From positions 125,579 to 189,578 of the forward strand of contig CM003434.1 of the NCBI GenBank assembly GCA_000331325.2: a stretch of 64,000 nt of DNA, read 5' to 3'. The notes beneath the pieces were generated by a model. It worked only from the letters and a program-made list of their open reading frames with translations. It did no database searches and was not told the origin of the DNA. Position numbers and translations under genes: made by a program. This stretch comes from Crithidia fasciculata. Lineage: Eukaryota > Euglenozoa > Kinetoplastea > Trypanosomatida > Trypanosomatidae. Every line of letters starts with the position of its first letter. Position 1 is the stretch's first letter. Below, one piece after another: positions 20,693-31,889 of this stretch.

Positions 20693-22186
20693 CTAGATCT
20701 CGCCGTAGATGGCAGAGGCGGTGCCCCACACCACACCAATCACACCGACAATCATTAAAAAGTAGGTGGAAAAGTAGTGGAACCAGCCAACGGAGCGGAA
20801 CGTCCAGTTACCGGCATACATGATCATCAGCGAAGGGTAGATGAAGCCAATGAAGCCACCCGAGAAGCCACCGACGAGGCCAAAGACGACGTTGATGTTC
20901 GGAATAAAGAGACCGGCAACGAGCGCCAGAAAAGCCAGCGCAGTGCAGACAAGCGCGTTCTTCCACCACGCGAACTTCTCAACATCGACGTTGACGCAAT
21001 GGTAGACAGCCTGGCGCACCGGGATCATGTGCAGTCCAAAGCCAACGCACAGCTTCAGCAAAATGCCGCCGTAGCCAACACCCATCAGTGGATCCTTCAC
21101 CGGGTTGTACATCTTCAGCGCAGAGCCGGTCACCTTGGGACCAAAGTCGAGGTAGCCGAAGAGACCCGCAAAGAGGTAAAGGGTGAAGACAATGACAACA
21201 CCGACAGAGGCACCGAGGGTGAGGCGGATGGGGGAGGGCTTGTAGAGCTCCGCGGCGCACTCCATCGCGTTCAGCTGGTTCATGAAGGCAAAGACGAAGG
21301 TCGAGAGCCCACCGATGGCGGTGTTGCCGGTGTTGAACTTCTTGATTTCCGGCCGCGGGTTCTGGCGGAGACCGTTCTGCGCGCTGTGCACCACCATGCA
21401 GATGACGAAGAAGACAATGAAGAGCACGGCGACGCAGGAGAAGTAGCGCAACGTGTTGATCTCCTTCGGCAGGCACAGCGGCAGCATCACGCACAGCCAC
21501 ACAACAAAGGTCAGCAGGCGCTGGCCCCAGATGTTCAGCAAGAAAGACGGCGTACCGTTCGCGTCCTCCAGGAAGGCCGTGAGCACATCCTTCAGAGAGA
21601 TGATGTAGGACACCTCCGCACCGAAGCTGAACACCCACATGCAGAAGGCAAGGAAGTAGTCCGCGCCGGGGCCGATGAGCGTGCGCACGATCTTCTCGTA
21701 GCTGCGCAGGCCCGTCTTCTCGGCGGCCTGACCCAGCAGGTAGTAGGAGTAGATGGTGAGGAAGGCGATGACGACCATGTAGATGAGCGCCATCACCAAG
21801 CCAGAGGAGTTGAAGGCCGACGGCATCGCGATGATACCAGCACCGATGGACGAGCTGGCGAGGTTGAGGCCGGTGGACAGCAGACCACCATAGGGGACGA
21901 GGTAGCCGAAGTACTTCTGGAACACGTTGGCCGGAATGCGGCGGCGCGCGATACGTTCCGCGCGGATCTGATCCTGCCGGTCGATCTCGCGCTGAGGGTC
22001 GTAGCGATCAAAGTCGTACATGTCGACGCTGTCAGGGGAGCTGATCTCCTCCACGCCCTTCGCGCCTTTCAGGGCGAGGCCGTCATCGACGCACTCGAGC
22101 TCCTGCGGCAGGGAGAGCGGCTCCTGGCTGCGGTGGTTGTCCTTCCGCTCATCTCCGAAAGGGTGGTTCGTTTCCGAGCTGCTCAT
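20693..22186 (-). CDS. amino acid transporter, AAAP family (paralogue 1)
   Basis: The product is a 497-residue integral membrane protein of the amino acid/auxin permease family (Aa_trans). Such proteins import amino acids at the plasma or organellar membrane; the substrate cannot be read from sequence. I chose the ATG at 22186 (MSSSETNHPFGDERKDNH) because paralogue 2 has the same opening pattern and the upstream part of the frame is low-complexity. A hydrophilic N-terminal tail of about 100 residues precedes the first membrane segment, which carries the hallmark ASSSIGAGIIAMPSAF. About eleven hydrophobic segments follow, with conserved loops (LCLPKEINTLRYFS, GGLSTFVFAFMNQLNAME). Two paralogues lie upstream in the same orientation. 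Purine-rich plus-strand sequence at about 22370-22396 could be the trans-splicing pyrimidine tract. Confidence 0.92.
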   Translation of the reverse strand: MSSSETNHPFGDERKDNHRSQEPLSLPQELECVDDGLALKGAKGVEEISSPDSVDMYDFDRYDPQREIDRQDQIRAERIARRRIPANVFQKYFGYLVPYGGLLSTGLNLASSSIGAGIIAMPSAFNSSGLVMALIYMVVIAFLTIYSYYLLGQAAEKTGLRSYEKIVRTLIGPGADYFLAFCMWVFSFGAEVSYIISLKDVLTAFLEDANGTPSFLLNIWGQRLLTFVVWLCVMLPLCLPKEINTLRYFSCVAVLFIVFFVICMVVHSAQNGLRQNPRPEIKKFNTGNTAIGGLSTFVFAFMNQLNAMECAAELYKPSPIRLTLGASVGVVIVFTLYLFAGLFGYLDFGPKVTGSALKMYNPVKDPLMGVGYGGILLKLCVGFGLHMIPVRQAVYHCVNVDVEKFAWWKNALVCTALAFLALVAGLFIPNINVVFGLVGGFSGGFIGFIYPSLMIMYAGNWTFRSVGWFHYFSTYFLMIVGVIGVVWGTASAIYGEI

Positions 22187-25095
22187 TATTTTTTTTTTTG
22201 AGCTGTGTACGCGTGCGTGATCCTTGAGGATGTTGGTTTCTCGGTGCAATTGAGCTTTGCGTTGTTCACGTGTTAAGCGGGAAGACTGTTAGGGAAATAT
22301 ACGTGCTGGTCTTTCTTTTTTTTCTGTGGGTTCTCTCGTTTCGAAGACATTCGTTTGTCTGTGCGCTGCGTGAGAGAGAAGGCAGAGAAGGGGGACGAGG
22401 TAGAAGACCGAACAGAGTGCCGTAGTTAGGTGAAGCGATGACTGCAGGGAAGCGGGGTGAGAAGCAGATCCACGTGAGTGTGGGTGAGTCGGTGGGTAGA
22501 GAAGAGGAAGAGTGAAGAGGAGAAAAACAAAAAGACGTGGTGGTCGCCGAGTCTGCAGAGAAAGAGGGAGAGAAGGAGCGCATTGACACACGCGGCAATG
22601 ACGGTGGCACAGGCTCATCGACAGGCACAGAAAACGCACTATTGGGCGAACAGCAGCAGTGAGCGGCATCATTCTAAAAAAAGAGAGGCGGAGAGAATGG
22701 TCCAACGCACCCACGACGCGGCGGCGGAAAGCGAGCGAGATGAGCGCACAGAACAGCAATACAGCATCTCTCTTCTTTCTTCGTTCTTCCCACAGTGCGT
22801 TATTAGTTTTTTTTTCCTTTATGCATATTTTTATTTACCAAACCAACATATATGAAGAGAGCAAAAACAAAGAAAAGTAGTAGTTTTAAAAACGAGGAAA
22901 AGAGTTAGCGGGCGGGTTTACAACAGATACGGAAGACATGGAAGAAAAGTAGGAGTACGGGTGTACCACATAATAATACTAAAAATAATGATAAAAAAAG
23001 CAACGTAAAAGAAAAAAAAGATAACGAAAAAGAGAGAAAGAAAGAAGTGGGCGTTTGGTGTGGGGGTGACACTGCGGGAGCTGAATCGACGCAAAGGGGA
23101 AATAAGATCAGCAAACGTGTGTGCAGGTACACCTTTTTCTCACACACATACACGTAGAGAGAGAGAAAGAGAGAGGGAAAGAAGAGAATTCTACTTATCG
23201 CCACAGAAGCTCCCACCAACCGGAACAGGAAGTTATATATTTTCTCGACGTCAGATGCCAGCATCCTCGCTGTGTCCTTTCTGTGTTTTTTTTTTTTTTG
23301 ACCTCTTCCCCAAAAGCGACATAGGAGCCGCGCCGAGACGCACCACCTGTGCAGATGGGTTTCCTATTTTTGCCCTCATTACTGAAACGCAGCTTCGGCG
23401 CTTCAGCTTTCAATGAGACGTAGGAGGAGAAGCAAAGAAAACCCGATGAGGTGCAAAGCACGGTGATTAGAGAGAAAGAGAGAAAAGCAAACAATTGCCG
23501 CGTTTTTTGGGAGAGATATTCGGCTTGAGAAAATAGAGAAACAAAAAAAAAACCGCAGAACATCCAGACAAAGAAGAAGGGAGAAGAGAACCGGTGCAGA
23601 AACAAAAGATTCGAATTTTTTTTCTGCTGCGGACGTACTAAGAAGCCTCAAAAAAAAAAAAGCGAATTCACAGGGAACAAAAAAAAAAGATATAATGAGA
23701 GAGACGCAGAATTCAGATTGCTAGGTATGATGACACTGTGGTAGCGGGCAAGCCACTAACGAGAGAAGAAGAAAAATAAAAAACATCAATTTCTTTTTTT
23801 TTTCATGCGACTGAAAGCCAACACTAGTTGAAACAGTTAGTGCACTTTTTTTTTAACAGACATCTTTGTCCACCCCTATTGCCTATCCTTTGACGGCGGC
23901 GAAGTTTTTTTTTTCAAAAATCTTTTCTGGTCTCGTCTTTCCACCACTAAGTGCTCTGTTCGCTTTATATTTCATTTCTTTGCCCCGCTGCAGCCTTGTT
24001 TGTTGGTGTGTACCTGAAGAGTGTCAGTAAAAGACGTGGAAACCTGAAAAAAAAAAGCAGAAGAATCGTCTTCGACTAGACGACGGTACGGCGAGAGTTC
24101 CGCTTTTCTGTGATGTTCGGCAGCCTTTTGGTATGTTCTCTTTGAAACCACACATTTTAAACACAGCTGTGGAGCGGACAGGCCACATAGGTAAATTTAA
24201 AGCCATGCAGCTATTCGTATAGATGTAATGAAACGAAGAAAATACACAGAAAAGAAGTGTGGCTTCGGTTGTGTGTGTCTGTGTACGTGCAATAGCAATA
24301 CTTTTCTTTTTTCCGAGAGGGGATGAGCGCCTAGTTTTCTTTTAGGCGAGCCACCACACCTCCTTCACACGTGCTTACCCAAACAAATAAACTATGTTAG
24401 AGAGTACGGGAACACAATCTGGAAAAAAACTTTTACTGGAAAAAAAAAAGAGAGAGGAGGAGAGAGGCTGAAGTCGTTATCGACAGCGCCGAGTACAAGA
24501 GAAAACAAATAAAACAGAAAAAGAGAGAGAGAAACAAAAGTAAAATGTTTTGGCATTCTTAAAACGTCTTTCTTTCTTTCTGTGCTCGGCTTCGCTTAAA
24601 GGAGAAAAAAAGGAAAACATCAAAACAAACATCAATTTTTTTTTACTTAAAGCATTCTGCCATTTGGGAGCGCTGCACCGTTGACTTCTCGTATGTCGCC
24701 GCGCTCCTTTGCAGGACCACACAGCGGATACGCACCTCAGTGCGGTCACCATGCGCGGGAGCATTAATGAGCGCGTAGAGCAGCAATACGAAGAAGTGCA
24801 GAGCAGGGAGAGGCGAATAAGAATAAAAAAACAAGTGGCAATGCCTATACGAGCATCACGCAGTGGAGAAGGCATTGCTGGACAGGCATAACTTCCTCTC
24901 AAGCTCAGCATCCCTGGCTGTACACACACACACACACACAACAAATAAATAAACAAAAAAGAGGAGAAACTAAGCTTTTTTGCTGTTCAGCTTTACTTCT
25001 CTTGCTCTCTCTCTCTCTTTTCTTAAAGGAAAAGCGAAGTGTGCGAGGGGGCACAAGAGTGGAATTACGCTCCTACGCAGTGGCCCACTGGTTCT
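22187..25095. other. spacer between transporter paralogues 1 and 2
   Basis: About 2.9 kb without a supported gene. It is A- and GA-rich, with poly-A/poly-T runs and a (CA)n run at 24922-24943. The length fits the long untranslated regions of trypanosomatid transporter arrays. Confidence 0.5.
24922..24943. repeat. (CA)n microsatellite
   Basis: CA dinucleotide run about 150 bases beyond the stop codon of transporter paralogue 2. Confidence 0.9.
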
Positions 25096-26595
25096 TTAGA
25101 TCTCGCCGTAGATGGCAGTGGCGGTACCCCACACCACACCAATCACACCGACAACGAGAAGCAGATAGGTAGAAAAGTAGTGGAACCAGCCAACGGAGCG
25201 GAACGTCCAGTTGCCCGAGTACATGAACATCAGCGAAGGGTAGATGAAGCCAATGAAGCCACCAGCAAAGCCGCCAACAAGGCCAAAGACGACGTTGATG
25301 TTCGGAATGAAAAGACCGGCCACGAGCGCCAGAAAAGCCATGGAGCCGCAGACCAGCGCGTTCTTCCACCACGCAAAGGTGTGCACATCAACGCGGACGC
25401 AGTGATAGATGGCATCACGCACCGGGATCATGTGCAGCCCAAAGCCGACGCACAGCTTGAAGAGAATGCCGCCATAGCCGACACTCATCATCTTGTCCTG
25501 CACCGGCTTGTACATCTTCAGCGCAGATCCCGTCATATTGTCACCAAAATCGAGGTAGCCGAAGAGACCCGCGAAGAAATAGAGGGCAAAGACGATCGCC
25601 ACACCAACAGAGGCGCCGAGGGTGAGGCGGATGGGGGAGGGCTTGTAGAGCTCCGCGTAGCACTCGTAGGCGTTCAGCTGCGAGAGAAAAGCGAAAATGA
25701 AAGTCGAGAGCCCACCGATGGCGGTGTTGCCGGTGTTGAACTTCTTGACGTTGGGCCGCGGGTTCTGGCGGAGACCGTTCTGTGCGCTGTGCACCACCAT
25801 CGCAATGACAAAGTAAATGATGAAGATGATCGCAATGAAGGAGAAGTAGCGCAGCGTGTTGATCTCCTTTGGCAGGCACAGCGGCAGCATCACGCACAGC
25901 CACACAACAAAGGTCAGCAGGCGCTGGCCCCAGATGTTCAGCAGGAACGCAGGTGTGCTGCTGGAATCCTCCAGGAAGGCCGTCAGCACATCTTTCAGCG
26001 AAATGGCGTATGAGACTTCCGCGCCGAAGCTGAGGAACCACATGCAGAAGGCAAGGAAGTAGTCCGCACCGGGGCCCATCAGCGTGCGCACAATCTGCTC
26101 GTAGTTGCGCAGCCCAGTCTTCTTCCCCACCACACCAAGGAGGTAGTAGGAGTAGATGGTGAGGTAGGCGATGACGACCATGTAAATGAGCGCCATAATA
26201 TAACCAGAGGCGTAGAAGGCAGAGGGGAGGGCGATGATACCGGCACCGATGGACGAGCTGGCGAGGTTGAGGCCGGTGGACAGCAGACCACCATAGGGGA
26301 CCACATAGCCGAAGTACTTCTGGAACACGTTCGTCGGCACACGGCGACGGCGCAGGCGATCTGCACGGATTTTGTCCTCGCGCTCAATCACGGCGTCAAC
26401 CCCGTAGCGGTCAAAGTCGTAGAGATCCGCCTCGTCAGGGGAGCTGATGTCCTCCACGCCCTTCGCGTTCTTCACAGGGAGGCCGTCCGCCACCACCTCG
26501 ACGTCATCGCGCAGGGCAGCGGCGTCGTCGCTGTCGTTGTGGTGGTTGGCCCTCCGCTCATCTCCGTAGGGCTGATTCGATCCTGAGCCGCTCAT
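25096..26595 (-). CDS. amino acid transporter, AAAP family (paralogue 2)
   Basis: 499 residues from the ATG at 26595 (MSGSGSNQPYGDERRANHHN). The core is very similar to paralogue 1 (ASSSIGAGIIALPSAFYASG in the first membrane segment, LCLPKEINTLRYFS between later ones, VGWFHYFSTY near the end), and the two share the C-terminus TAIYGEI or SAIYGEI. The N-terminal 90 residues differ more than the rest. Substitutions inside membrane segments suggest possible differences in substrate or kinetics, which I cannot assign. Purine-rich plus-strand sequence at 26600-26652 lies immediately upstream of the start and may hold the splice-acceptor tract. Confidence 0.92.
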   Translation of the reverse strand: MSGSGSNQPYGDERRANHHNDSDDAAALRDDVEVVADGLPVKNAKGVEDISSPDEADLYDFDRYGVDAVIEREDKIRADRLRRRRVPTNVFQKYFGYVVPYGGLLSTGLNLASSSIGAGIIALPSAFYASGYIMALIYMVVIAYLTIYSYYLLGVVGKKTGLRNYEQIVRTLMGPGADYFLAFCMWFLSFGAEVSYAISLKDVLTAFLEDSSSTPAFLLNIWGQRLLTFVVWLCVMLPLCLPKEINTLRYFSFIAIIFIIYFVIAMVVHSAQNGLRQNPRPNVKKFNTGNTAIGGLSTFIFAFLSQLNAYECYAELYKPSPIRLTLGASVGVAIVFALYFFAGLFGYLDFGDNMTGSALKMYKPVQDKMMSVGYGGILFKLCVGFGLHMIPVRDAIYHCVRVDVHTFAWWKNALVCGSMAFLALVAGLFIPNINVVFGLVGGFAGGFIGFIYPSLMFMYSGNWTFRSVGWFHYFSTYLLLVVGVIGVVWGTATAIYGEI

Positions 26596-29299
26596 CGTGG
26601 AAGTGAAGAGAGGAAAAAAGATACGAAAAAGGTGGAAAAAAGAAAAAAAAGACGCGGATTCACGGCAGATCAAATATGAGAGCGACGAGAAAACCGGAAA
26701 ATTGTCTTTTTGTGTAAACCTTTTTTTTTCTCAGAGTGCTGCGGTGGTCAAAGAGATACGGCGCCGACTGTGTTTGCGTTTACGTCAGTATACGCGTGTG
26801 TGTGTGTCTCTCTGTGTGCGTAGGTGGAAGTGGAGGAAGTTCGTTTAGCCGCAGCGTATTTCCTTCTTTTTGGGTTTTCACAAATCGCACGTGGAGGACA
26901 ATACGAAAGAGAGCTTGAGGAGAAAAGAAAGAGAAAGGTTGAATTGACGGTGGACGGAAGCTAAAGCAGGGTGGACACGATGTGGTGGTTACCTTAAATA
27001 TGAAGATTAGATGCAGCAAAAGAGTGATGATGTGCAAAGAAGATAGGGAAAGAAAGAAGAAACAGTGGTGGTGACGAGTGAGATGGCTCCTCTGCGTAGT
27101 CTGCCACTGATCTATTGCTCTCCTCCTGTATAAGAGGTGGTCAAACTGCAGGCACAACGACCAGAGAAACTTTCCAGATACACGCACACCGGGAAAAACG
27201 TCGCAAAAAAAAAAAAGGAAAAGGCTGGAAACGCAGAAAAGCCTCGCTGTCTCTTCACTTCTACGCAAGCCTACCATGAACGGCTTTCGTCCGAAACACT
27301 GTTAGAGCAAGAAAGAGCTCCCCAGCCGCGTCAAGCTGCGGGTACTTCCACACACAAACGCATGCACAGAAGACCAGTGTGTTTCCGCCCACCTCTCCTC
27401 AATTGTCTCTTCAGTATTGTAGCTGTCTATATTTGTAGCATTATATATAAGGGACGGGAGACGAATCACGCCGCAGAGCCACTCATCTGTCCTCTTTCCC
27501 CTCTGCTGCATTCTGCCTGTGTATTTTTCTTGTCCCTGACGCCCTCTCTTGCCCGCAGCACTGCACAGCAGCAAAGCAAAAAGAGAGAGAGAAGGCAAGA
27601 CATACGAGTAAAAGAGATGGAAGGCAAAAGACGCATTGGCCTTGACTGCTTCACTGCCGCAGCTTCCCTGTTCACGTAAACGGCACTTTTCTTCTCTGGT
27701 GCGCAACGCCCACACATGTCATATACACAGTGTCACTAGGGAGAACAAAGACCGAACCACCTGCATGAGCGGCGACAACATGTCATACAGTAAGTCAAGA
27801 GACAATGGTGCGGTGCTATGTGCTGAGACGGCAACGCGCTCTTTACTCTTGCTGCTGCTCTTATGACGCTTCCTGTGTCTCTGCTCATCTGGCTCTCTAC
27901 CGAAAAACAGCAAAAAGAAAAGATGTAGAAAGAAAGAAAGACGGGTAACAAAGAAAAAGAATGTCTCTTCAGACTATTTAGAAAAATACGTGAGTGGAAA
28001 AAAGGAAGCCGCTACGTGTGCAGGAGAAATACCCGAAACACTTCATCTGCCCGAACGGTACAGTAGGGAGAACTAAAAATAAACAAAATAGCATATACGA
28101 TCAACACACAGATAGTACGAGAGAAGGAGAGAAACAGAAGCAAGAGAAATGGCTCGAAAAGAAGCAAAAATAGCGCTGTGTCACATCCATGGCGGCAAGC
28201 TGGAGGGACCAAAAGAAAAATTGAAAAAGAGAGATAAAAAAAAGTTCGGTGAAGAATAATAAAACAATATTAATAGAAAGTATATTACATTATGTCCTCT
28301 CGCCTACCTCGGATATTTTTCCTTTTTTAAAATCGTGGTTTCACCACACATATCTCTCTTAGTTTTTCCCCTTCATTGTTGCGGCGTGAGACACAGCACA
28401 GAAAAAGGTTTCACAACAGGTGGCTGAGTTCTCAGTCGCCATGCAACACTTAACACTCGGGTTTTTTTTTTTTTTACCAGCGGGGTTTAGACCAGCCATC
28501 TGCGGGTGCCTTACGCTCCTGCTCGTCTGTGCTTTGTTCTCACCTACAACAGTAGACGAGTTGCTGACGACGGCAGTGAGAGAAGAAAAAAAGGGGGGAA
28601 AAGAAGAGAGCGGCAGCACCGCAGACGCTGTCTACACTTGGACTTATTTTTTTTTTTAGTTTTCGTAGCACTGAGGAGGGACCAAAACAGAAAGCATTTA
28701 GAAAGAAGGTGAAGGCGTGCTGTCGAAAGAGGAAGAGAGGACGCACGTGAGGGGAGAGGGAAAAGAGACGAGACGGGACTCCGTGCAGGACGCTTCTTGA
28801 ACCGCACGAGAAGGCAGCACGACGCCGCAGAGCCTCGCATAGAGGCTTCTCTGACCGCTACGCGTATATGCACGTTTTGTTCCTGGAAAGCAGACGCACA
28901 TTGCACGTTCGCAACGGCGAAAGATGTAAACAAAAACAGCCACCTATGGCACGGGATCACTATCAGCGTAGCCCGCCGTCCCTCCGCCCCTCCTTTTTTT
29001 CTTCCTCATCTACCCTTCCTCTCCCTCACACCGGCACACGCTCACAAACAAACAAACAAAAAGTGCGAAAAAAACTCGGGTGGTAGCTTACTTTTGAAGA
29101 GAAAGAGCAAGAAGAGTAGAAGAAGAAAACTAAGGCATTCAACACAAAGAAACAGACAACGTTATTCAGAGAGGAGCAGAAAAAACAATAAAAAATGTCA
29201 AGCAGCCGTTTTACTACACAAAGATGCGCAGACACACGGCCAACCATCATATTTTTTTTGTCTTTACTTGCCTCTCTCCTGTTACCACATTTTCCTTTC
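26596..29299. other. spacer between transporter paralogues 2 and 3
   Basis: About 2.7 kb without a supported gene. It is A/GA-rich on the plus strand with small GC-richer patches near 27300-27550 and 28780-28960. No repeats longer than simple runs are evident. Confidence 0.5.
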
Positions 29300-30820
29300 T
29301 TACCCGCGCTCCGCCATGACCTCGTCGTAGATAGCGGCGGCGGTACCCCACACCACCGCAATCACACCGACGATCAACAAGAAGTAGGTGGAGAAGTAGT
29401 GGAACCAGCCAACGGAGCGGAACGTCCAGTTGCCCGAGTACATGTACATCAGCGCGGGGTAGATGTAGCCGATGAAGCCGCCAGCAAAGCCACCGACGAG
29501 GCCAAAGACGACGTTGATGCGGGGGATAAAGAGACCGCAGATGAGCGAAAGGGCCGCCATGGAGCCGCAGACCAGCGCGTTCTTCCACCACGCCATGTGG
29601 TGCACGTCGGTCTGGCAGCAGTGGTAGATGGCATCACGCACCGGGATCATGTGCAGCCCGTAGCCGACGCACAACTTCAGCATCAGACCGCCGTAGCCGA
29701 CGCCCATCATCTTGTCCTTGATCGGGTTGTACATCTTCAGCGCAGAGCCGGTCACCTTGGGACCAAAGTCCATGTAGCCGAAGAGACCCGCAAAGAAGTA
29801 GAGCGTGAAGCAGATCATCACGCCAATCGTCGACGCAACCGTCATGCGCTTCACCGAGAACTTGTGCATCTCACCCGCCACCTCCATCGCGTTCAGTTGC
29901 GAGATGAAAGCGAAAAGGAAGGTCGAGAGCCCACCGATGGCGGTGTTGCCGGTGTTGAACTTCTTGATTTCCGGCCGCGGGTTCTCCTGCAGCCCGTTCA
30001 TGCCGCTGTGGATCACCATCGCAATGGCGAAGTACACCACAAACGCAATCGCCACCGAGGAGAAGTAGCGCAGCGTGTTGATCTCCTTCGGCAGGCACAG
30101 CGGCAGCATGAAGCCGCACCACAGCACAAAAGTGATCACACGCTGGCCGGACAGCTCCTTGAGGTAGGCCGGCGCCGTCGGCGAGTTCTCGAGGAAGGCC
30201 GTCAGCACATCCTTCAGCGAGATGGCGTATGAGATCTCCGCGCCGAAGCTGAGAAACCAGAGGCAGAAGGCAAGGAAGTAGTCCGCACCGGGGCCCATCA
30301 GCGCACGCACGATCTGCTCGTAGTTGCGCAGGCCCGTCTTCTTGGCCACAATGGCAAGCAGGATGTAGGAGTAGATGGTGAGGTAGGCGATGACGACCAT
30401 GTAGATGAGCGCCATAATAACACCCGACGAGTTGAAAGCAGAGGGGAGGGCGATGATACCAGCACCAATGCACGAGCTGGCGAGGTTGATGCCAGAGGAC
30501 AAAACACCGCCGTAGGGCAGGACGTAGTTGAACCAGCGCTGGAAGACGTTCACGTCGGTGCGGCGGCGGTCGACACGGTCCTGGCGCTCCTGGTCCATGC
30601 GGGCGATGCGCTGCTCGGGGCGGGTGCGCTCAAAGTCGTAGGGGTCCGCGTTGTCCGCCGAGGCGTCAACGGGTGACACCTTCTTATCTCCCATAGGTAC
30701 CGTGTCCGCGAAGGGCTCCGCCTCAAGGTACTCGGCGCCATCGCCCTCCGGAGCGTCGTACTCCCAGTTGCGGTTGTTCCCCTCACCGGCCCTCTTGCTG
30801 TGCGGTGATCCACTGGACAT
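29300..30820 (-). CDS. amino acid transporter, AAAP family (paralogue 3, most divergent)
   Basis: 506 residues from the ATG at 30820 (MSSGSPHSKRAGEGNNRNWE). The frame is open further upstream but is low-complexity there. It shares the transporter core (ASSCIGAGIIALPSAFNSSG, LCLPKEINTLRYFS, VGWFHYFSTY), but it is clearly the outlier of the three. Loop residues differ around GEMHKFSVKRMTVAST, where the others read AELYKPSPIRLTLGAS, and the C-terminus is extended (AAIYDEVMAERG). As the first transporter in the transcription order with the most distinct membrane loops, it may differ in substrate. That is inference only. Confidence 0.92.
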   Translation of the reverse strand: MSSGSPHSKRAGEGNNRNWEYDAPEGDGAEYLEAEPFADTVPMGDKKVSPVDASADNADPYDFERTRPEQRIARMDQERQDRVDRRRTDVNVFQRWFNYVLPYGGVLSSGINLASSCIGAGIIALPSAFNSSGVIMALIYMVVIAYLTIYSYILLAIVAKKTGLRNYEQIVRALMGPGADYFLAFCLWFLSFGAEISYAISLKDVLTAFLENSPTAPAYLKELSGQRVITFVLWCGFMLPLCLPKEINTLRYFSSVAIAFVVYFAIAMVIHSGMNGLQENPRPEIKKFNTGNTAIGGLSTFLFAFISQLNAMEVAGEMHKFSVKRMTVASTIGVMICFTLYFFAGLFGYMDFGPKVTGSALKMYNPIKDKMMGVGYGGLMLKLCVGYGLHMIPVRDAIYHCCQTDVHHMAWWKNALVCGSMAALSLICGLFIPRINVVFGLVGGFAGGFIGYIYPALMYMYSGNWTFRSVGWFHYFSTYFLLIVGVIAVVWGTAAAIYDEVMAERG

Positions 30821-31889
30821 GGTGGGCAGCGTGCAGGCTTCAGAGAGTTGGTACGCGTCCTGCGAGTCGAAGTTGTCGAAGTAAAAGGAAGGAATGCGAG
30901 CCGTAACACAGTCAATTCGATGTTTGTGTGGATGTGTGCTGTTTGCTCGACTGCTGGCAGGCTCTTCTGGTTCGTCTCTTACTTGGGTTGTTGTTGTTGA
31001 ACTTTGTTGCTTAACTTTGTTGTACGTTGTAGCGCCACTCTTAGAAACTGTTCGCAGGTGCAGCGGAGTGAAATGGAGAAAATGAGCGGAGAGAAGAAAA
31101 GACGTGAAAGGAATTAAAACATGTGTGTGCATGTCTGTGAGTTGAAAGTGGAGCTGGCCAATAGAGAAACTTGCTCACTCATGATGGGATGGTACCACTT
31201 CTGGGCAGCAGAAACGAAAACGCACACGAGAGGAGGTTTTGTACCACAGAAAAAAAAAAACGTGTACCACTCGTTTGCATTTCTCCTCCACAACCTGACA
31301 ACAGCATCAGTCCGGGCTTCACGATACGCAGCTGCTGCACATGCGCTCATGGTGAAGCAACACGACAGAAGCGAGCAGGACCAACGCATTCTTTCCTCTT
31401 CCCTCTGAGCAGCGCACCTGTTCAGCTGATGTTTCTTGTTTTTCTTCGCCTTCGCACAATGAGCACCACTTTCGCCGACCGCTGGTAGACTCAAGAGGCG
31501 ATGCCTCCATTACCCGGCAACGTCGAGAGAAAATAAAGGGGGAGGTGGAAGACCGCACCGCTCTCGAGCAGCGAGAGTTGACGCCGACACCAAAGAAGGA
31601 AAGATTCTTGGCATGCACAGCGGACAAGAAAGGAGCTAAAGGCAAAAGGCGCCGCCTGAGAGATAGAAAGAGAGGGTTAGGGAGAGATGCAATCGCAAGT
31701 AGAAGTACAGAGGCCAATACATAAAAAAAAAAAAAAGATGAGAAACGGACCGTCGCCCACTTCCGCCATCACGGGTGGAAAGCAGAGCGAGGTAGAAACG
31801 AAAAAGGCAACGGGTCCACAAGAGCGCTCGTGTGCACGCATTCGCCCACATCTCTCCCTCTCACACACAAAAAAACAGAGGCGGTACAC
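30821..31889. other. spacer between transporter paralogue 3 and the CRAL-TRIO gene
   Basis: About 1.07 kb. The first 300 bases upstream of the transporter start are mixed composition and in frame with it, but low-complexity. The rest is GA-rich. No gene is supported. Confidence 0.5.

Noticed and set aside
20777-22201. 474-residue plus-strand ORF
   Set aside because: Antisense to amino acid transporter paralogue 1, with low-complexity charged composition. Similar shadows lie opposite paralogues 2 and 3.
30821-31132. N-terminal extension of transporter paralogue 3
   Set aside because: The 104 extra residues are low-complexity and unlike the N-termini of paralogues 1 and 2, which start just before their acidic tails.
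31672-31685. GGTTAGGG-like hexamer as a telomere trace
   Set aside because: It is a single occurrence inside GA-rich sequence, so it carries no weight.
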